The notes under the pieces were generated by a model. That model was given only the letters and a program-made list of their open reading frames with translations. It was not told where the DNA came from and ran no database searches. 64,000 nucleotides of DNA, taken from Penicillus capitatus. Taxonomy: Eukaryota; Chlorophyta. Below are positions 1-12,029 of the stretch, in pieces. Position numbers and translations under genes: made by a program. The stretch lies in the NCBI GenBank assembly GCA_965649825.1, contig OZ287709.1, positions 1 through 64,000 of the forward strand, written 5' to 3'. The number at the start of each line of letters is the position of its first letter. The stretch's first letter is position 1.

Positions 1-3000
1 GAACAACGGAGTCAACTGCATGAAAACAAAACGCACCCTCGGGAAAGAAAACCTCCCGTAGCGAAAGTTGAAGGTAATTGTTTGATATCTGGCAATCATT
101 CGATTCGACAGAATCTGCATTATCGACAAGCAAAGCTGAGCCAAAACTTTCAACAGAGTTGTCAGTGAAATTACTGCGTTCTAGATGGACGCTTTTTACG
201 CTAGAAAAGCGAACATTATGCCTATAAGCAGAGTTTCCTTGAAAAACGGAGTCGATGATCTTTAGATTGCTACGTCTTCCCACAGAGTCGTAAAAGTTAA
301 TCACACCTGCGGATCCAAGACACTGTAAGAACCTCGATTTTGAGATAAAGAAGTTGCCACTGAAATCTGTAAACGTCATCTCACTTACATGTCCTAAACG
401 GTTAGCATAAAAAGTGCAGTTTGTCATTCTAAAGTCCACGTTCGGACTATATTTCATCGCCAAATCTCCACCAGCATGTAAATAATAGCCCTTTTGATTA
501 TCCAGAGCATTAAATGAAAACGTCGTAGAATGCAAGAACACGCGTCCCGACTCAAATCCCCAAATCTGGAGTTGGATCCCAAAGTCCGCGATTTTCGCAG
601 AAGGCCGTCCCACGTTCTTCGTAAAGCTCGTGTAGGAGATATTTAACGCAGGATTTAGGTTATGGTATTTTCCCTCAACGAAAACGACAGAACCACGACT
701 GACCTCATTCTCTTCGAAGATGGATGCGTGTATCTGCAATTGTCTGGAACGAGTGGCTGAGATACAAGACCCCGCGTGGATCTTGTTGTCGACGAAGTGC
801 ACATCATCCACTGTCCCATTGGATCCTTGACTCAAGGACAAGCCAGAGCCACCGTCACTGTACTCGTTAGATCGGAACAGAACTGCACGAAGATGGACGT
901 CGCTTTCATCAAAGACTGAGATACAAGACCCCGCGTGGATCTTGTTGTCGACGAAGTGCACATCATCCACTGTCCCATTGGATCCTTGACTCAAGGACAA
1001 GCCAGAGCCACCGTCACTGTACTCGTTAGATCGGAACAGAACTGCACGAAGATGGACGTCGCTTTCATCAAAGACTGAGATACAAGACCCCGCGTGGATC
1101 TTGTTGTCGACGAAGTGCACATCATCCACTGTCCCATTGGATCCTTGACTCAAGGACAAGCCAGAGCCACCGTTACTGTACTCGTTAGATCGGAACAGAA
1201 CTGCACGAAGATGGACGTCGCTTTCATCAAAGACTGAGATACAAGACCCCGCGTGGATCTTGTTGTCGACGAAGTGCACATCATCCACTGTCCCATTGGA
1301 TCCTTGATTCAAGGACAAGCCAGAGCCACCGTCACTGTACTCGTTAGATCGGAACAGAACTGCACGAAGATGGACGTCGCTTTCATCAAAGACTGAGATA
1401 CAAGACCCCGCGTGGATCTTGTTGTCGACGAAGTGCACATCATCCACTGTCCCATTGGATCCTTGACTCAAGGACAAGCCAGAGCCACCGTCACTGTACT
1501 CGTTAGATCGGAACAGAACTGCACGAAGATGGACGTCGCTTTCATCAAAGACTGAGATACAAGACCCCGCGTGGATCTTGTTGTCGACGAAGTGCACATC
1601 ATCCACTGTCCCATTGGATCCTTGACTCAAGGACAAGCCAGAGCCACCGTCACTGTACTCGTTAGATCGGAACAGAACTGCACGAAGATGGACGTCGCTT
1701 TCATCAAAGACTGAGATACAAGACCCCGCGTGGATCTTGTTGTCGACGAAGTGCACATCATCCACTGTCCCATTGGATCCTTGACTCAAGGACAAGCCAG
1801 AGCCACCGTCACTGTACTCGTTAGATCGGAACAGAACTGCACGAAGATGGACGTCGCTTTCATCAAAGACTGAGATACAAGACCCCGCGTGGATCTTGTT
1901 GTCGACGAAGTGCACATCATCCACTGTCCCATTGGATCCTTGACTCAAGGACAAGCCAGAGCCACCGTCACTGTACTCGTTAGATCGGAACAGAACTGCA
2001 CGAAGATGGACGTCGCTTTCATCAAAGACTGAGATACAAGACCCCGCGTGGATCTTGTTGTCGACGAAGTGCACATCATCCACTGTCCCATTGGATCCTT
2101 GACTCAAGGACAAGCCAGAGCCACCGTCACTGTACTCGTTAGATCGGAACAGAACTGCACGAAGATGGACGTCGCTTTCATCAAAGACTGAGATACAAGA
2201 CCCCGCGTGGATCTTGTTGTCGACGAAGTGCACATCATCCACTGTCCCATTGGATCCTTGACTCAAGGACAAGCCAGAGCCACCGTCACTGTACTCGTTA
2301 GATCGGAACAGAACTGCACGAAGATGGACGTCGCTTTCATCAAAGACTGAGATACAAGACCCCGCGTGGATCTTGTTGTCGACGAAGTGCACATCATCCA
2401 CTGTCCCATTGGATCCTTGACTCAAGGACAAGCCAGAGCCACCGTCACTGTACTCGTTAGATCGGAACAGAACTGCACGAAGATGGACTGTGCTTTTGGA
2501 GGCAATAATCATCGCGCCTCCTTCTGCTGCAAAAGCATTGCGATAAAAACTCGATCTGCCCGTCATCGTCAGTGTTGCATTGTCGACAGATATCAGTTCT
2601 CCCTTGTTCGTCTCGGCTGTGACATTCATCAGCGTCGTCACAGATGACTTGGGAAAACGGAAAAAAGCATGTGGCAGTGAATACATGATAATACGGCGCC
2701 GAGGCGGCATATGCCTGAAAACATAACGGATCACTTAAACTTCCAGTAGCGATCTTTCCAACTTACACTTGAATCTTTGGAAGTCTCGTAATGACTTGCT
2801 TGGTCAAATCCTGACCATCATTCGCAAGTGTTGACCAGATGTGAGTGTTCTCAAATAGACCTATGTTTTTGAGATCGTTCTTCTGGCCAAACAACAAGCC
2901 TTGAAGGAACGTATTTCCATTGAATACGACGCTGTCCATCGAGACTGAGACGCAAGCTCGATTTCGGACAGAGAATCCAACTGAACCACCGCGATTCGTA

Positions 3001-3732
3001 TTGTTGACAATGTCGACGTTCGACATTTCCAAGACGAAGGCTTCATCTGAGGATGCGTCGCATTTGACGTCAATAAGGCTGTCGATGGAAACGTCCTTAG
3101 AGAGCGAGCAGTCTCGGATGACAATATCCTCCAGGAAGACGCTCGCGTTCCTAGACACGCCAAGTGCGATTCATGTGCGCTGCCTTGTCATGGAAAACGC
3201 ACTCGATGAGCAGAAGCCTGTCGTTCGAAGGACATGTCAAGGTCGTTCTCGTGTCATCCTCTGCCTTTGTCTTTGTCGCGTCTGATTGGCCCTGTCGAAT
3301 CGCGAGTTGCCTTGTAATTTTAAGTGGCTTCGGCGGTTGGACGGTGTTTGAAGCGCTTATCAGAATGACATCTCCGTCGCTTGCGCAATCGATGGCGTCT
3401 TGCAAACCATGTTCGTCGAGGAACGCATCGTCGACGTGCCACGTCGTCCCCATGCCACGGGCTGCGTCGTCCTTTGCTTGCAGCAAACTGCAAGCGTCAT
3501 CTGGAAACCGAACACGTAAAAGAAGCTCCCTCGTTTTCGTGCGAACGCGCTAAGGAATCAAACATGTCGCCTTCGCGTCTGAATTCTAGCGCGTTTAGCG
3601 TCGTTGCGTCAAACCAAAGCAAGCGAGGTTCTTGTGCTGACCTTGTGAATCTCCTTCTACCACTGTCAAAATGGCGACAAAGTATAATGCTACGGCGTAG
3701 CACTTGAAGACATCTGCTGTTCGTCTTAGCAT
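1..3732 (-). CDS. Right-handed beta-helix repeat surface protein (3' end beyond window)
   Basis: The start at 3732 opens a hydrophobic signal-peptide-like stretch (MLRRTADVFKCYAVALYFVA). Three introns fit the frames: 3501-3641 (least certain), 3151-3202 and 2715-2766, the last two 52 bp each. After a segment typical of the first turn of a parallel beta-helix (DAIDCASDGDVILIS), the protein repeats FxxN (FYRN, FRSN, FVDN, FTDN) and GGA-like (GGAMI) motifs, as in chlamydial Pmp and other pectin-lyase-fold surface proteins. A 53-residue unit is repeated eleven times, followed by more degenerate coils to the window edge. Inferred: a secreted or cell-surface adhesive or wall protein. The frame is also open for about 120 codons upstream of the chosen Met, so the start could lie further 5'. 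No function can be assigned. Confidence 0.8.
759..2487. repeat. 159-bp tandem repeat array, about 10.9 copies, inside the beta-helix CDS
   Basis: Units begin at 759 and every 159 bp to 2349 (eleven starts). The last copy diverges near 2487. 159 bp is exactly 53 codons, so the array stays in frame on the minus strand. By eye the copies are identical except for C-to-T changes on the plus strand at 1174 (Asp to Asn) and 1308 (Ser to Asn). Each unit encodes two FxxN half-turns (FRSN and FVDN). Near-perfect identity, including silent positions, points to recent expansion or homogenisation. Confidence 0.97.
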
Positions 3733-4390
3733 GTTTTCTGAACCAGAGAGCAGGTTCGAAAACACGCAAGGCAAAACGAAGCACGCAAAAGAAGGCCTAG
3801 AATTGTGCTGCCAAACGTCGAGTTCGCTCGTATTTATACCCTCAGGCGTGGCAGTTTGTGTATCACAGGGTCGCATGATACGTGGATGCCAAATGAAGAT
3901 GTGATTGTCTGATAAATCGGATTTGAGACGTGCCTCAGATAACTCCGTGCATAGGACAGCACCGTAGTGGTGTTGCCACGAGAATCCTGAACACGAACAG
4001 TGAACAAGGTTCTCTTCGTGCCCTGCCTCTGCCATGATCTTCTCCCGGAGAAATGAAGAACTAGTTCTAACGAGAAGGAACACAATCAATCGAACTCACC
4101 ACCCACGCTGGAGAGAGGAGGTTCACAAGAAGAAGAACAAAATTCTTTGTCCGCGCATCAGTGTTCATTGTCGATATCTTTACATCTTGACAGGACTACC
4201 AATGCACGCTTTTCTTTGGGCATCTGTCTCTATCTTCTCAAGTGTTTTGCCTTACAGAAGCGTAACACAAACATAATGTTTTACAGTTAAAACACTCAAG
4301 TTCACCGATTAAGGATACTAAGAACAGGAAGTGAAAAGAAGTTCTCTCCATCCTTTTTAGAAAGATCTATTGGCTTTCCCTGTGGCCAAG
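3733..4390. other. Intergenic, no supported gene
   Basis: This lies between the beta-helix gene start and the 3' end of the first NRT2 gene, both on the minus strand. It probably holds the promoter of the former and the 3' UTR of the latter. The part next to 3732 is an in-frame open extension of the beta-helix gene, which could be 5' coding sequence or leader. Confidence 0.5.
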
Positions 4391-6069
4391 CTACATGGCC
4401 TTCTCGGCAAGGCCTGTACGGATCTCTTCTTCAGTGTACTCTGCCAGGTAATAGTCAATCGCTTGTGTGTTTGGTGCCGGTTTCCACAACAGACCACCCC
4501 ACATCGGATAGTAGATTGAAAGAAACAGACTGGTGGACGCGAGAATCGTGATGCCAGCCCAAAAGAACCCTTCATGTGTATCCATTCTGCACAGGGCGAT
4601 ATTGTCAGTCTTTCTTGAGCAGGAAAAAAGAGAAAGACACACCTGGATTTGTTGAATAAGAGCTCCTGCAGAACAGACCCGATGATACTGGCACCGGATC
4701 CGACAATGCCTTGGACAAGTCCGAGAGCTCGATGCGAAACAGATGGTGTCAAAGTGAACAGGGCAGCTGCGTATATTGCAATGGCAGCCAAGAGCAATTG
4801 CATGGCAATGATAGAAAGAATGAGATTTTCGTGTACTTCCGATAGAAAGATGAGAAACAAGCCGAGGGCTGCCATGACTACAGTGGTAAACCACAGACGT
4901 CCACGCATGCCCTTGTAACGCCCGATGAGATCAGAGAGGTAACCTCCGACAGGCATGTACAGGGCATTGACGAAACCAGCTAAACTGCCCAATGCGCCAG
5001 CAGTTGCAAGACTAGACAAAACATTCTAAGGCAAAAGAATATCATCAATGGAAGCGGACCTGATGTCGAAGTTGTCAAAGTAGTATGAGGTGATGATGTT
5101 GTAGATTGAAAGGCCGATGCCAAGAACGATACCGTACAGCAACATGAACACCCAGGTTCTATAGTTTTTGACAGCCACCTTCCATGTCTTGCGCGGTTCT
5201 CGTCCACCGGCGCGGCGCGATGAATGGACTGACGGATGCCGGCCACCCAGTGGGTCTTTTGTTGCTAAGAGGACATAGATGAAGATAACCATCTGCAGGA
5301 TTCCTGGGACGAGCAATGCGACTCTCCAAGCAACGAGAGGCTCAACTGTCTGTGAAATCAAGATAAACAAAGTTGGCAAGAGCAGTTGAGCGGCACCGAA
5401 ACCAGATTCCGCCAGGCCGAGAGTCGTCGAATTCGCCATGCCCACAATGTCATCGGCGAATGTCAATGAACACCAGCAAAGGCTCACTGTCTGGCAGCCC
5501 ATGGACAATCCGATCAGCGGTCGGCAAATGATGTGACCTAAACACAACTGTCGGTGTGAGCTAAGATGTGCGCAGAGCACGCGCCAGTAGGTCCGTCGAC
5601 GAGTGTGATGCCAAGGAGTGGCAGGCCAGTCACAACGAGCGTGACCAGCATGACGATTTTCGGTCCGTAGACGTCGCACAGGTGTCCAAGCATGATGCGA
5701 CAGAAAGCTGTTCCTCCCAGCGTCAAGGCATTTCCGAGTGCGATGTCGGATTCGTCAAGGTTAACCGTGTCTCGAATCGGAACAGTCAATGCTGCTGGAG
5801 CAAAGGACGCAAACATGGCGACGAAGAAAGACGCCCATGCGCCATGAAAAGCACGTACAGGTGCTGTGCGAAGACACCATGGACGAAAGGCAGTCGCACG
5901 AGTGTCGACACAGGATTCGTCTCCATCTCTTGAAATCGGCGTGCCGACGAGACCTGAAACATCACAGCTGACACATCATTCAAATCACGGCCTTAGAGAA
6001 GATACCTCCTCCATTCGGACAATCGACATTCAGACAACTATCACTGCCACAATACTCACTGATGTGCAT
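4391..6069 (-). CDS. NRT2-family nitrate/nitrite transporter (MFS, NNP family), copy A
   Basis: A 12-helix major-facilitator protein close to copy B at 9263-10850. They share FAPAAL near helix 1, GMRGR in the central part, a PMWGG motif and a C-terminal DYYLAEYT(E/R)EEI. NNP transporters are high-affinity nitrate or nitrite importers of the plasma membrane. Model: start at 6069, introns 5954-6059, 5538-5584 (GC-AG by alignment to copy B), 5012-5059 and 4587-4642. Alignment to copy B fixes the joins VDGPTG/HIICRP and NFDI/SLATAG. The first 10-nt exon and 106-bp intron are the least certain part. The C-terminal tail is shorter than in copy B. Substrate is inferred from family only. Confidence 0.85.
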
Positions 6070-6759
6070 GTTATAAACTTTGGATCGCTGGTGCTCGACG
6101 GAATCGCTTAAAAGCCTTTCTTCGTTGCCAAATTTCTGAATTTAGCTTTGCTGCGTCACCTTGACATCGCTCTGACATCTGCATGATCAGAGCAGTCTCA
6201 AAGCGCCAAGGATCCTTTTTTAAAACAGCACGCAGTCCAATGCGTTGGGTCGTATCTGCTTATAGAGCGTCCATCCGTTCAGGCACCTCTGATGTGAATA
6301 TGCCTTTTGCCTCACATGCAATGGAGAGATGGCCAACCCCCTACTCTCAGATAACCAGTACGGAAAAAAGAAAACGAAATGCCCTCGTTTCTGGAAAGAA
6401 CGACATAACGACAGATCTTTCTCGTCACCTCCTTTCAACCGTAAAGGAGGCAACACGATCTCGTCTGTAGTGAACAACATGGAAACCAAGGTATTCCAAA
6501 AAGTCAAACGGTTTGACACCCATAGAATGAAACCAGGAGTTGCTCTCCATTTCCCTCCATTTAGACATGCCATTCCTGTGAACGCTCTCTGAGAAAGAAT
6601 GCAAGGCAGACAAAACGAATAACAATTCCAACTGAGAGAAAGACAGATCTTGCAAAGCACAGTCTACGTCTGTCAAGAATCGCTCGTTTCTGTCGAATTT
6701 TGTTGTCAGATACGTTATAAAGATCTCTTATTTCCATAGAAATGCAAAAAATCGTTGAG
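6070..6759. other. Intergenic, no supported gene
   Basis: About 690 bp between the NRT2 copy A start and the 3' end of the START-domain gene. Open frames here are random-looking and have no family resemblance. It presumably holds the NRT2 promoter. Confidence 0.5.
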
Positions 6760-8644
6760 TTAAGCTCTCTGACGGGGACGAGGCCTGGCTGCCTGTCCTC
6801 TTCCGAGGGTCGCAAATAGGAACACGACAGAGACGACGAAGACGCCACCGAACACCGTCTTAGGTCGAACACACAGCGTCTCACTCTCTCTAATAGATGA
6901 TGGAGACATCAATCTTTCTCCCTCGGAACCTGCACAGCGATATTAGGCATGCAACGAGCAATGCGTGGATGGGCACCATCGAAATCGGACGCTGTGCTGC
7001 AGGCAAGCAAGAACTTTCTGAAACCGGCTTCCGTCGTGAGTATGCCAGTCCACATGGATGCGTTCATAGCGATGTTGTATGCCATGGGACGCATCTTCGC
7101 ATTGTCAAAGTAGAGACTCGTCATCTCCACTGCCTGCGTCTTCTCCCCCTTCGCAGAAATCCGTGGCCTATTTTTGCACACACCATCTCACTGTCCATCA
7201 GAGTAGAGATGACAGATCTTTGACATCAAAGGAACATCAGACAGTGGCCCGAATTTTCTCATCACGATGACAGTAAGATGTGTGGAATGACTTACTTGAT
7301 AACAAAGGCTGCAGCGTAGTCGTCCACTCGAACATTTCTCTTTCTACGGGAGGGTGCATTGGGATGTCTAGCAGATTTTGCGATGCAATAGCATCCACCG
7401 TCTGCTCGATTCCAGACTCGACGAGCTGCCACATATTCGCGATTGCATAGAGGTCCTGGCATCTTATTTCTGCAGAGCAAATCGCGTTTCCCTTTTGGAA
7501 GATGGAGGTCAAGGCGGAATCCGTACTCTGTGAAGATGAAACAGGACTCTGAGTACTCTTGCATCTCCGATGCCTCGTTTTCTGTCTGTAAGACCTGAAT
7601 GTCAAGAGTGGACCAATCCCAGTCCAGACGCTTCGCCGGATCCAAGATAAACCGACGGAAATCATCCACTTTTGCATCTTCAAAGACTAAAACCCCCCGT
7701 GACATTCTCACTCGGTGAAAGATGCTTAGATTTGGAGTCTGACTTGCTGTTGAGCGGTAGACGTAGAGTCCATGTCTCAGGTATTTTCGCTCCATGAAGA
7801 AGGACACGTCGCCTTTGCGTTTCTCTAGTCGTTTCTCCCATGGATGATCGATTCCATTTCTTCTTTCAGATAGTCCAAACAACGAGTGTTTGGTGTTTGG
7901 ATCATACGTCCGGCCTCCACACACAGATCTTAGTTTGATGTGACAGGAAGAGATCCAAACCTAGATCCGCAATGCATTTCTGAGCCGTCGTGTCGTCCAA
8001 TAGCGACGCAAATTGAAGAAGGTAGGAATCTGGAACAGATTGTTTTATTCGATTGGTTGCGGGGCATCCATAATGAAGCAATGACTCGATCAATGGATCA
8101 GAATCAAAGGCTTTGAGTGACCTGCACACTCTCACACTTGTAACAATCATACATCCACTCATCACACGCACTTGCGTTCTTCGGTGTTGAAGTCTTGTAG
8201 ACGCATAGCACATTCCGCGTCCATTTGTTGTTGTCGTTGTTGTTTAAACATGAGCGAAAGGCAGAGTTTGATCCAGAGTTTTCTTAGATTGATGCGAAAG
8301 ATGAGCCACAATACCGTCAGCGTCTCCGACACAACGGAGCACCACTCGATAAAGTGACTTGCGCTTCTGGACGGGTGTGGTTTGTCAGAATCTGTCGTTG
8401 GTGGGGAAAGGGTATGGACTGGGATATCTCCCTTGGCCGTTTTCTTTTTTGGCTCCTTTGCTGAACCTTTAAGACTCGTATGTCCTACACCGGTGATGTG
8501 CAGCACGTTGACTAAACGGAGAAAACCCAACCCTTTATTCCACCACGAATCTTATAGCTATCTACCGTTTCTGGCGAAAAAGTAGAAGGGAGTGAGGATG
8601 ATGAGGCCCAGCTGGATAAGCGAAGACACCAAAGAAGCGGTCAT
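6760..8644 (-). CDS. START-domain lipid-binding membrane protein
   Basis: The N-terminus (from Met at 8644) is a hydrophobic segment (SLIQLGLIILTPFYFFA). A basic linker and a Q-rich coiled stretch follow, then a C-terminal START/PCTP-like domain. Recognisable START elements are WNRADGGCYCIAKSA, VDDYAAAFVIK and, after an intron at 7168-7295, a conserved terminal helix (YNIAMNASMW). An intron at 8512-8565 joins FYFFARN to VNVLHITG. Another removes the sequence after NTEERK near 8130-8175. One short intron near 7860-7925 is needed but its limits are uncertain. A last intron at 6859-6929 would add a second hydrophobic helix (VFGGVFVVSVVFLFATLG) ending at 6760; without it the protein stops at 6909. 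Likely role: lipid binding or transfer at a membrane. Ligand unknown. Confidence 0.65.
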
Positions 8645-9262
8645 ATCCCAAGTGCACCTGAAAGCAGAGAACGTACGAACTGTGAAAGGCGAAGCGACGT
8701 AAAGACGGGAGCCTTTGCGAGAAACGAAGGCGACTAGTGGAGTCAGCTCGGCGACTGACCTTCGCGCTCTCCTCAACGCGTGTCTCACTGAACAGCCGTC
8801 TTGACGGAATTCCGTTGCGATTCACGTCCAAATGGCACCGACCCCTTGTGGTAATGGGTCCAGCCACGGCGTTAAAGCCGTAACCGTCGAGAGTCGGTCG
8901 GCTTTATCGACAGGCGCGTGGCGTGGCGTGGCGTGGCACGGCACAAGACCAGCCACAAGTGCATTGTCGAGCACTGAGGGCGACCCCGTCATGGTCGCTA
9001 GCGACCAGCTTCGTCTTCAACGTCATCGTTGCAGAAGCAATGAGCTTCCACGAAGGGGCCGGAATACATCCAACACGGTTTCGAGGATGGTCTACTTATA
9101 GTGTATGCAAACGAAGCAAGTCAAAAAACAGCACCAAAGTCAAGTGCAGCGTCCAGAGATCTGTGTGTCGTCGATATTTGAGTTTTTCAGTGCGTTCGTT
9201 CTTTTAACTGTAACCGTTAAGAAGCGCTTCATACGTTGTGTTCGCCCGTTTCCGCATCGTCC
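8645..9262. other. Divergent intergenic region between START gene and NRT2 copy B
   Basis: About 620 bp separate two genes transcribed away from each other, so both promoters must lie here. The stretch 8922-8945 contains direct repeats of gtggc (gcgtggcgtggcgtggcacg). No clear TATA box was identified and no coding feature is supported. Confidence 0.45.
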
Positions 9263-10850
9263 ATGCAGACGGCACTACTTCAAGGAGGTAACGGCATTCG
9301 CTGCTTTTCATCGACAATCGTCAACAGACATCGCCTTGTGTCTGCGTGTGTTTCTATTAGAGGACCGAAGTGTTGAGTTCCTTCTCCCCGTTGACTCCGA
9401 ATGTAAATCCCTCGTCTTCCGTCCATGGGTCTTCCGAGGTGTACACATGCGTGCCTTTCATGCGTCATGGTTGTCTATGTTTGTTTCCTTCTTCTCAACG
9501 TTCGCCCCGGCCGCTCTCTCAGTGACCATTCGAGACAATCTAGACCTGACAGACAAGGATGTTTCGAATGCCAATATCGCCGCTGTAGCCGGAACAGTGC
9601 TCTCTCGTATCCTTCTCGGAACGATCTGTGATACATTTGGACCCAGAATCGCACATTCCATGCTCCTGCTGTCGACAGCGGTCGGAGTCTTCTTCTTTGC
9701 CATTGTGACCGATGCCACTGGCTACATTCTCTGCCGTCTGATTGTGGGCCTCTCCCTCGGGACATTCGTTGCCTGTCAGTATTGGTCGTCTGTCGTCTTT
9801 AATGTACGCATTGTGGGTCGAGCCAATGCCGCCGGGGCAGGGGCCGGTGCATCGGGAGGCGGGATGACACAGCTCATCATGCCGATCGTCTATCTGCTCT
9901 GCACCACAGTGTTTGAACCATTCCGCGCCTGGCGTGTGGCGTCTATCTTTCCAGGCATCTTGCAGCTTCTGGTCTCTCTTCTCATTCTGACATCGACTCA
10001 GGATCTGCCAGATGGCTCTTTTGCTGATCTCATTCGAAAAGGTGCCATGAAGAAGGTGTCGACCTCGAGAACATGGCTGACGGCTATGAAGAACTATAGA
10101 GTTTGGCTATCAGCCTTCAGCTACGGCCTCACCTTTGGTGTCGAATTGGCACTGGACAACATCTCCACGTCTTACTTTTTTGATCATTTTTCCGTAAACT
10201 ATACTCTGGCTGGTGTACTGGGTTGTCTCTTTGGCACATTCAACATCATCGCCCGTCCCATATCTGGCATTCTTTCTGACAATATAGCCTTCCGATATGG
10301 CATGCGTGGTCGTCTTGTCTATCTTCTTCTCATCCAATTTGCCGGAGCCGTGTCTCTGCTATTGCTGGCAGCATCCGAGGGCAATCTGGCATTGACTTGT
10401 GTCGTCATGATTTTGACGGCCATGGGCATAGAAGGATCGCAAGCAGCGCTCTTTGGCATCGTCCCTTTCGTTTCCAAGAGATCTCTGGGAGTCGTGAATG
10501 GCATTGTCGGTGCTGGTGGCAATGTGGGAGCCGCGTTGATCACATGGATCTTTTTTGATCAAGATCGATTTGACACGCCAAAAGGCATTTTCTGGACAGG
10601 GATGACTGTCTTTGTCTTGTCATTCCACGTGCTTCTCTTTTATTTTCCAATGTGGGGTGGCATTCTATGCTCACCTGCACCAGGCGCCGAAGAAACAGAC
10701 TATTACCTGGCAGAATATACAAGGGAAGAAATCATTGATGGCAAAGCGGATCGCAGCATTCGTTTTGCGAGCGAAGCCAGAAGTCAGAGAGGCAGTCAGC
10801 ATGGCAACTCTATCCGTGCATCCCATCGTGGGGGCTCATCGCGGAAGTAG
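9263..10850 (+). CDS. NRT2-family nitrate/nitrite transporter (MFS, NNP family), copy B
   Basis: Short exon 9263-9287, then an intron at 9288-9360 (73 bp, GT-AG), then a long exon to the stop. This gives a protein of about 500 residues, the usual NRT2 length. Twelve hydrophobic segments are visible. NNP hallmarks include the glycine-rich helix AGAGAGASGGGMTQLIMP (family consensus AGxGNxGGG). The tail ends in a Ser/Arg-rich segment of about 40 residues, plausibly a cytosolic regulatory tail. The start is supported by matching the intron position and the FRPW motif to copy A. Expected role: proton-coupled nitrate uptake at the plasma membrane. Nitrate specificity is a family inference. Confidence 0.88.
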
Positions 10851-11006
10851 ATAATGACTCTTCCCTCTGTTACGAATGAATATGAACGCATCCGCGTGTC
10901 TTCGAATCGTCATGAATGCCATTTCTGTGACGCCTAACAATGAGATTGTTAACAGAGCGCCATAAGCATCTACACTCCGAAATGCGTCGCGTTCCATCAT
11001 ATGCGA

Positions 11007-11938
11007 TTAATAGACAGCAGCATGAGGCCTCTTCGGCTCATAGAGCTTCTGATAACTCGGCAACGGTGCACGAACCAACTTGCGCACCACTGGGAATTTG
11101 ATCTTCGAGTCATGGAATTGCATCACACGGGCTCGCTTGCATTGTTTGGGTGCCAATTCAGCTGTGCGGATGATCTGAATCTGGGGATGCCTACACAGAC
11201 AACACAACACTGTTGATGTCTCGCACTAATTACAGAACGCAGAAGCTGCGTCGCAATTCCTTTGGACAGCTTTGTTTTAGGCTCCTCGCGGCACAAAGAC
11301 ACAGCAGTATGTGCATTTATGCTTGACAGAAGCCGCCAGAGGTGACCCCATCCATCTGTCACCTCACCTGATTCTGTGACGCGATGACATCTCCATGTAC
11401 ATTTGGAGCACAGCCCCGTTGAGAGTCACATCACGATACTCTTTGTACATGTTGTGGTATCCAGTGCGTGATTGGACCCGGATCCAGATGCCGTAGTTGT
11501 GTGGAATCGTCGTTCTTTTGGGCACGATCTACACACAGCAGTGTCAGACACGCGAGTTCTGATTTGTTTTTAAAAAAGAGTGAGATGTATTGACCTCGAT
11601 GCAGGAAATAACCTGTCCGTTACTTTTCTTCACACGCTTCAGCTTTCTGAGGAAGTACCTGCAAAAGTAGAAGAAATGCGAGAGGCCTCGTGGATCGAGT
11701 GCAGTCCCACCAGAATTTTGATTTGGCTGCCACATGATTCTTCGCCCAGATCCGCATGCGATAAAGAGGTGGGTTCTCTTCGTGGGCCGTTGGCAAGTGA
11801 CGCCCGACGACATGGTACTGACGGTAAACATACTGGCCCTAAAACAAAGGATTGAATCTGCCTTAGCCGCATGCGAAGGAGGTCTATGGGCACCTCATGT
11901 TGCGCAGCACGTTTCTTGTTCGTCAGTAGCTTTGACAT
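11007..11938 (-). CDS. RPL18A: 60S ribosomal protein eL20 (RPL18A)
   Basis: The spliced protein matches eL20 throughout: [36 protein letters not shown], then [33 protein letters not shown] and the C-terminal [10 protein letters not shown]. It is a component of the large cytosolic ribosomal subunit. Five exons: start 11938, introns 11839-11893 (55 bp), 11659-11710 (52 bp), 11529-11594 (66 bp) and 11191-11367 (177 bp), stop at 11007. The last intron is about three times the usual length (see findings). It is convergent with NRT2 copy B and lies about 90 bp downstream of the kleisin-like gene. Length is about that expected for the family. Confidence 0.95.
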
Positions 11939-12029
11939 GTTGTCCGCAAAAGGCGCCGCCTATGGGGATTAAGATTCGATCGCGGTTTTCGACGTGACGT
12001 TTCGTCCAGATCGTCCATTTTCAAAATGT

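Noticed and set aside
759-2487. CRISPR-like or satellite array
   Set aside because: Units are contiguous without unique spacers, have a codon-multiple period and are in frame with a larger gene, so this is a coding repeat.
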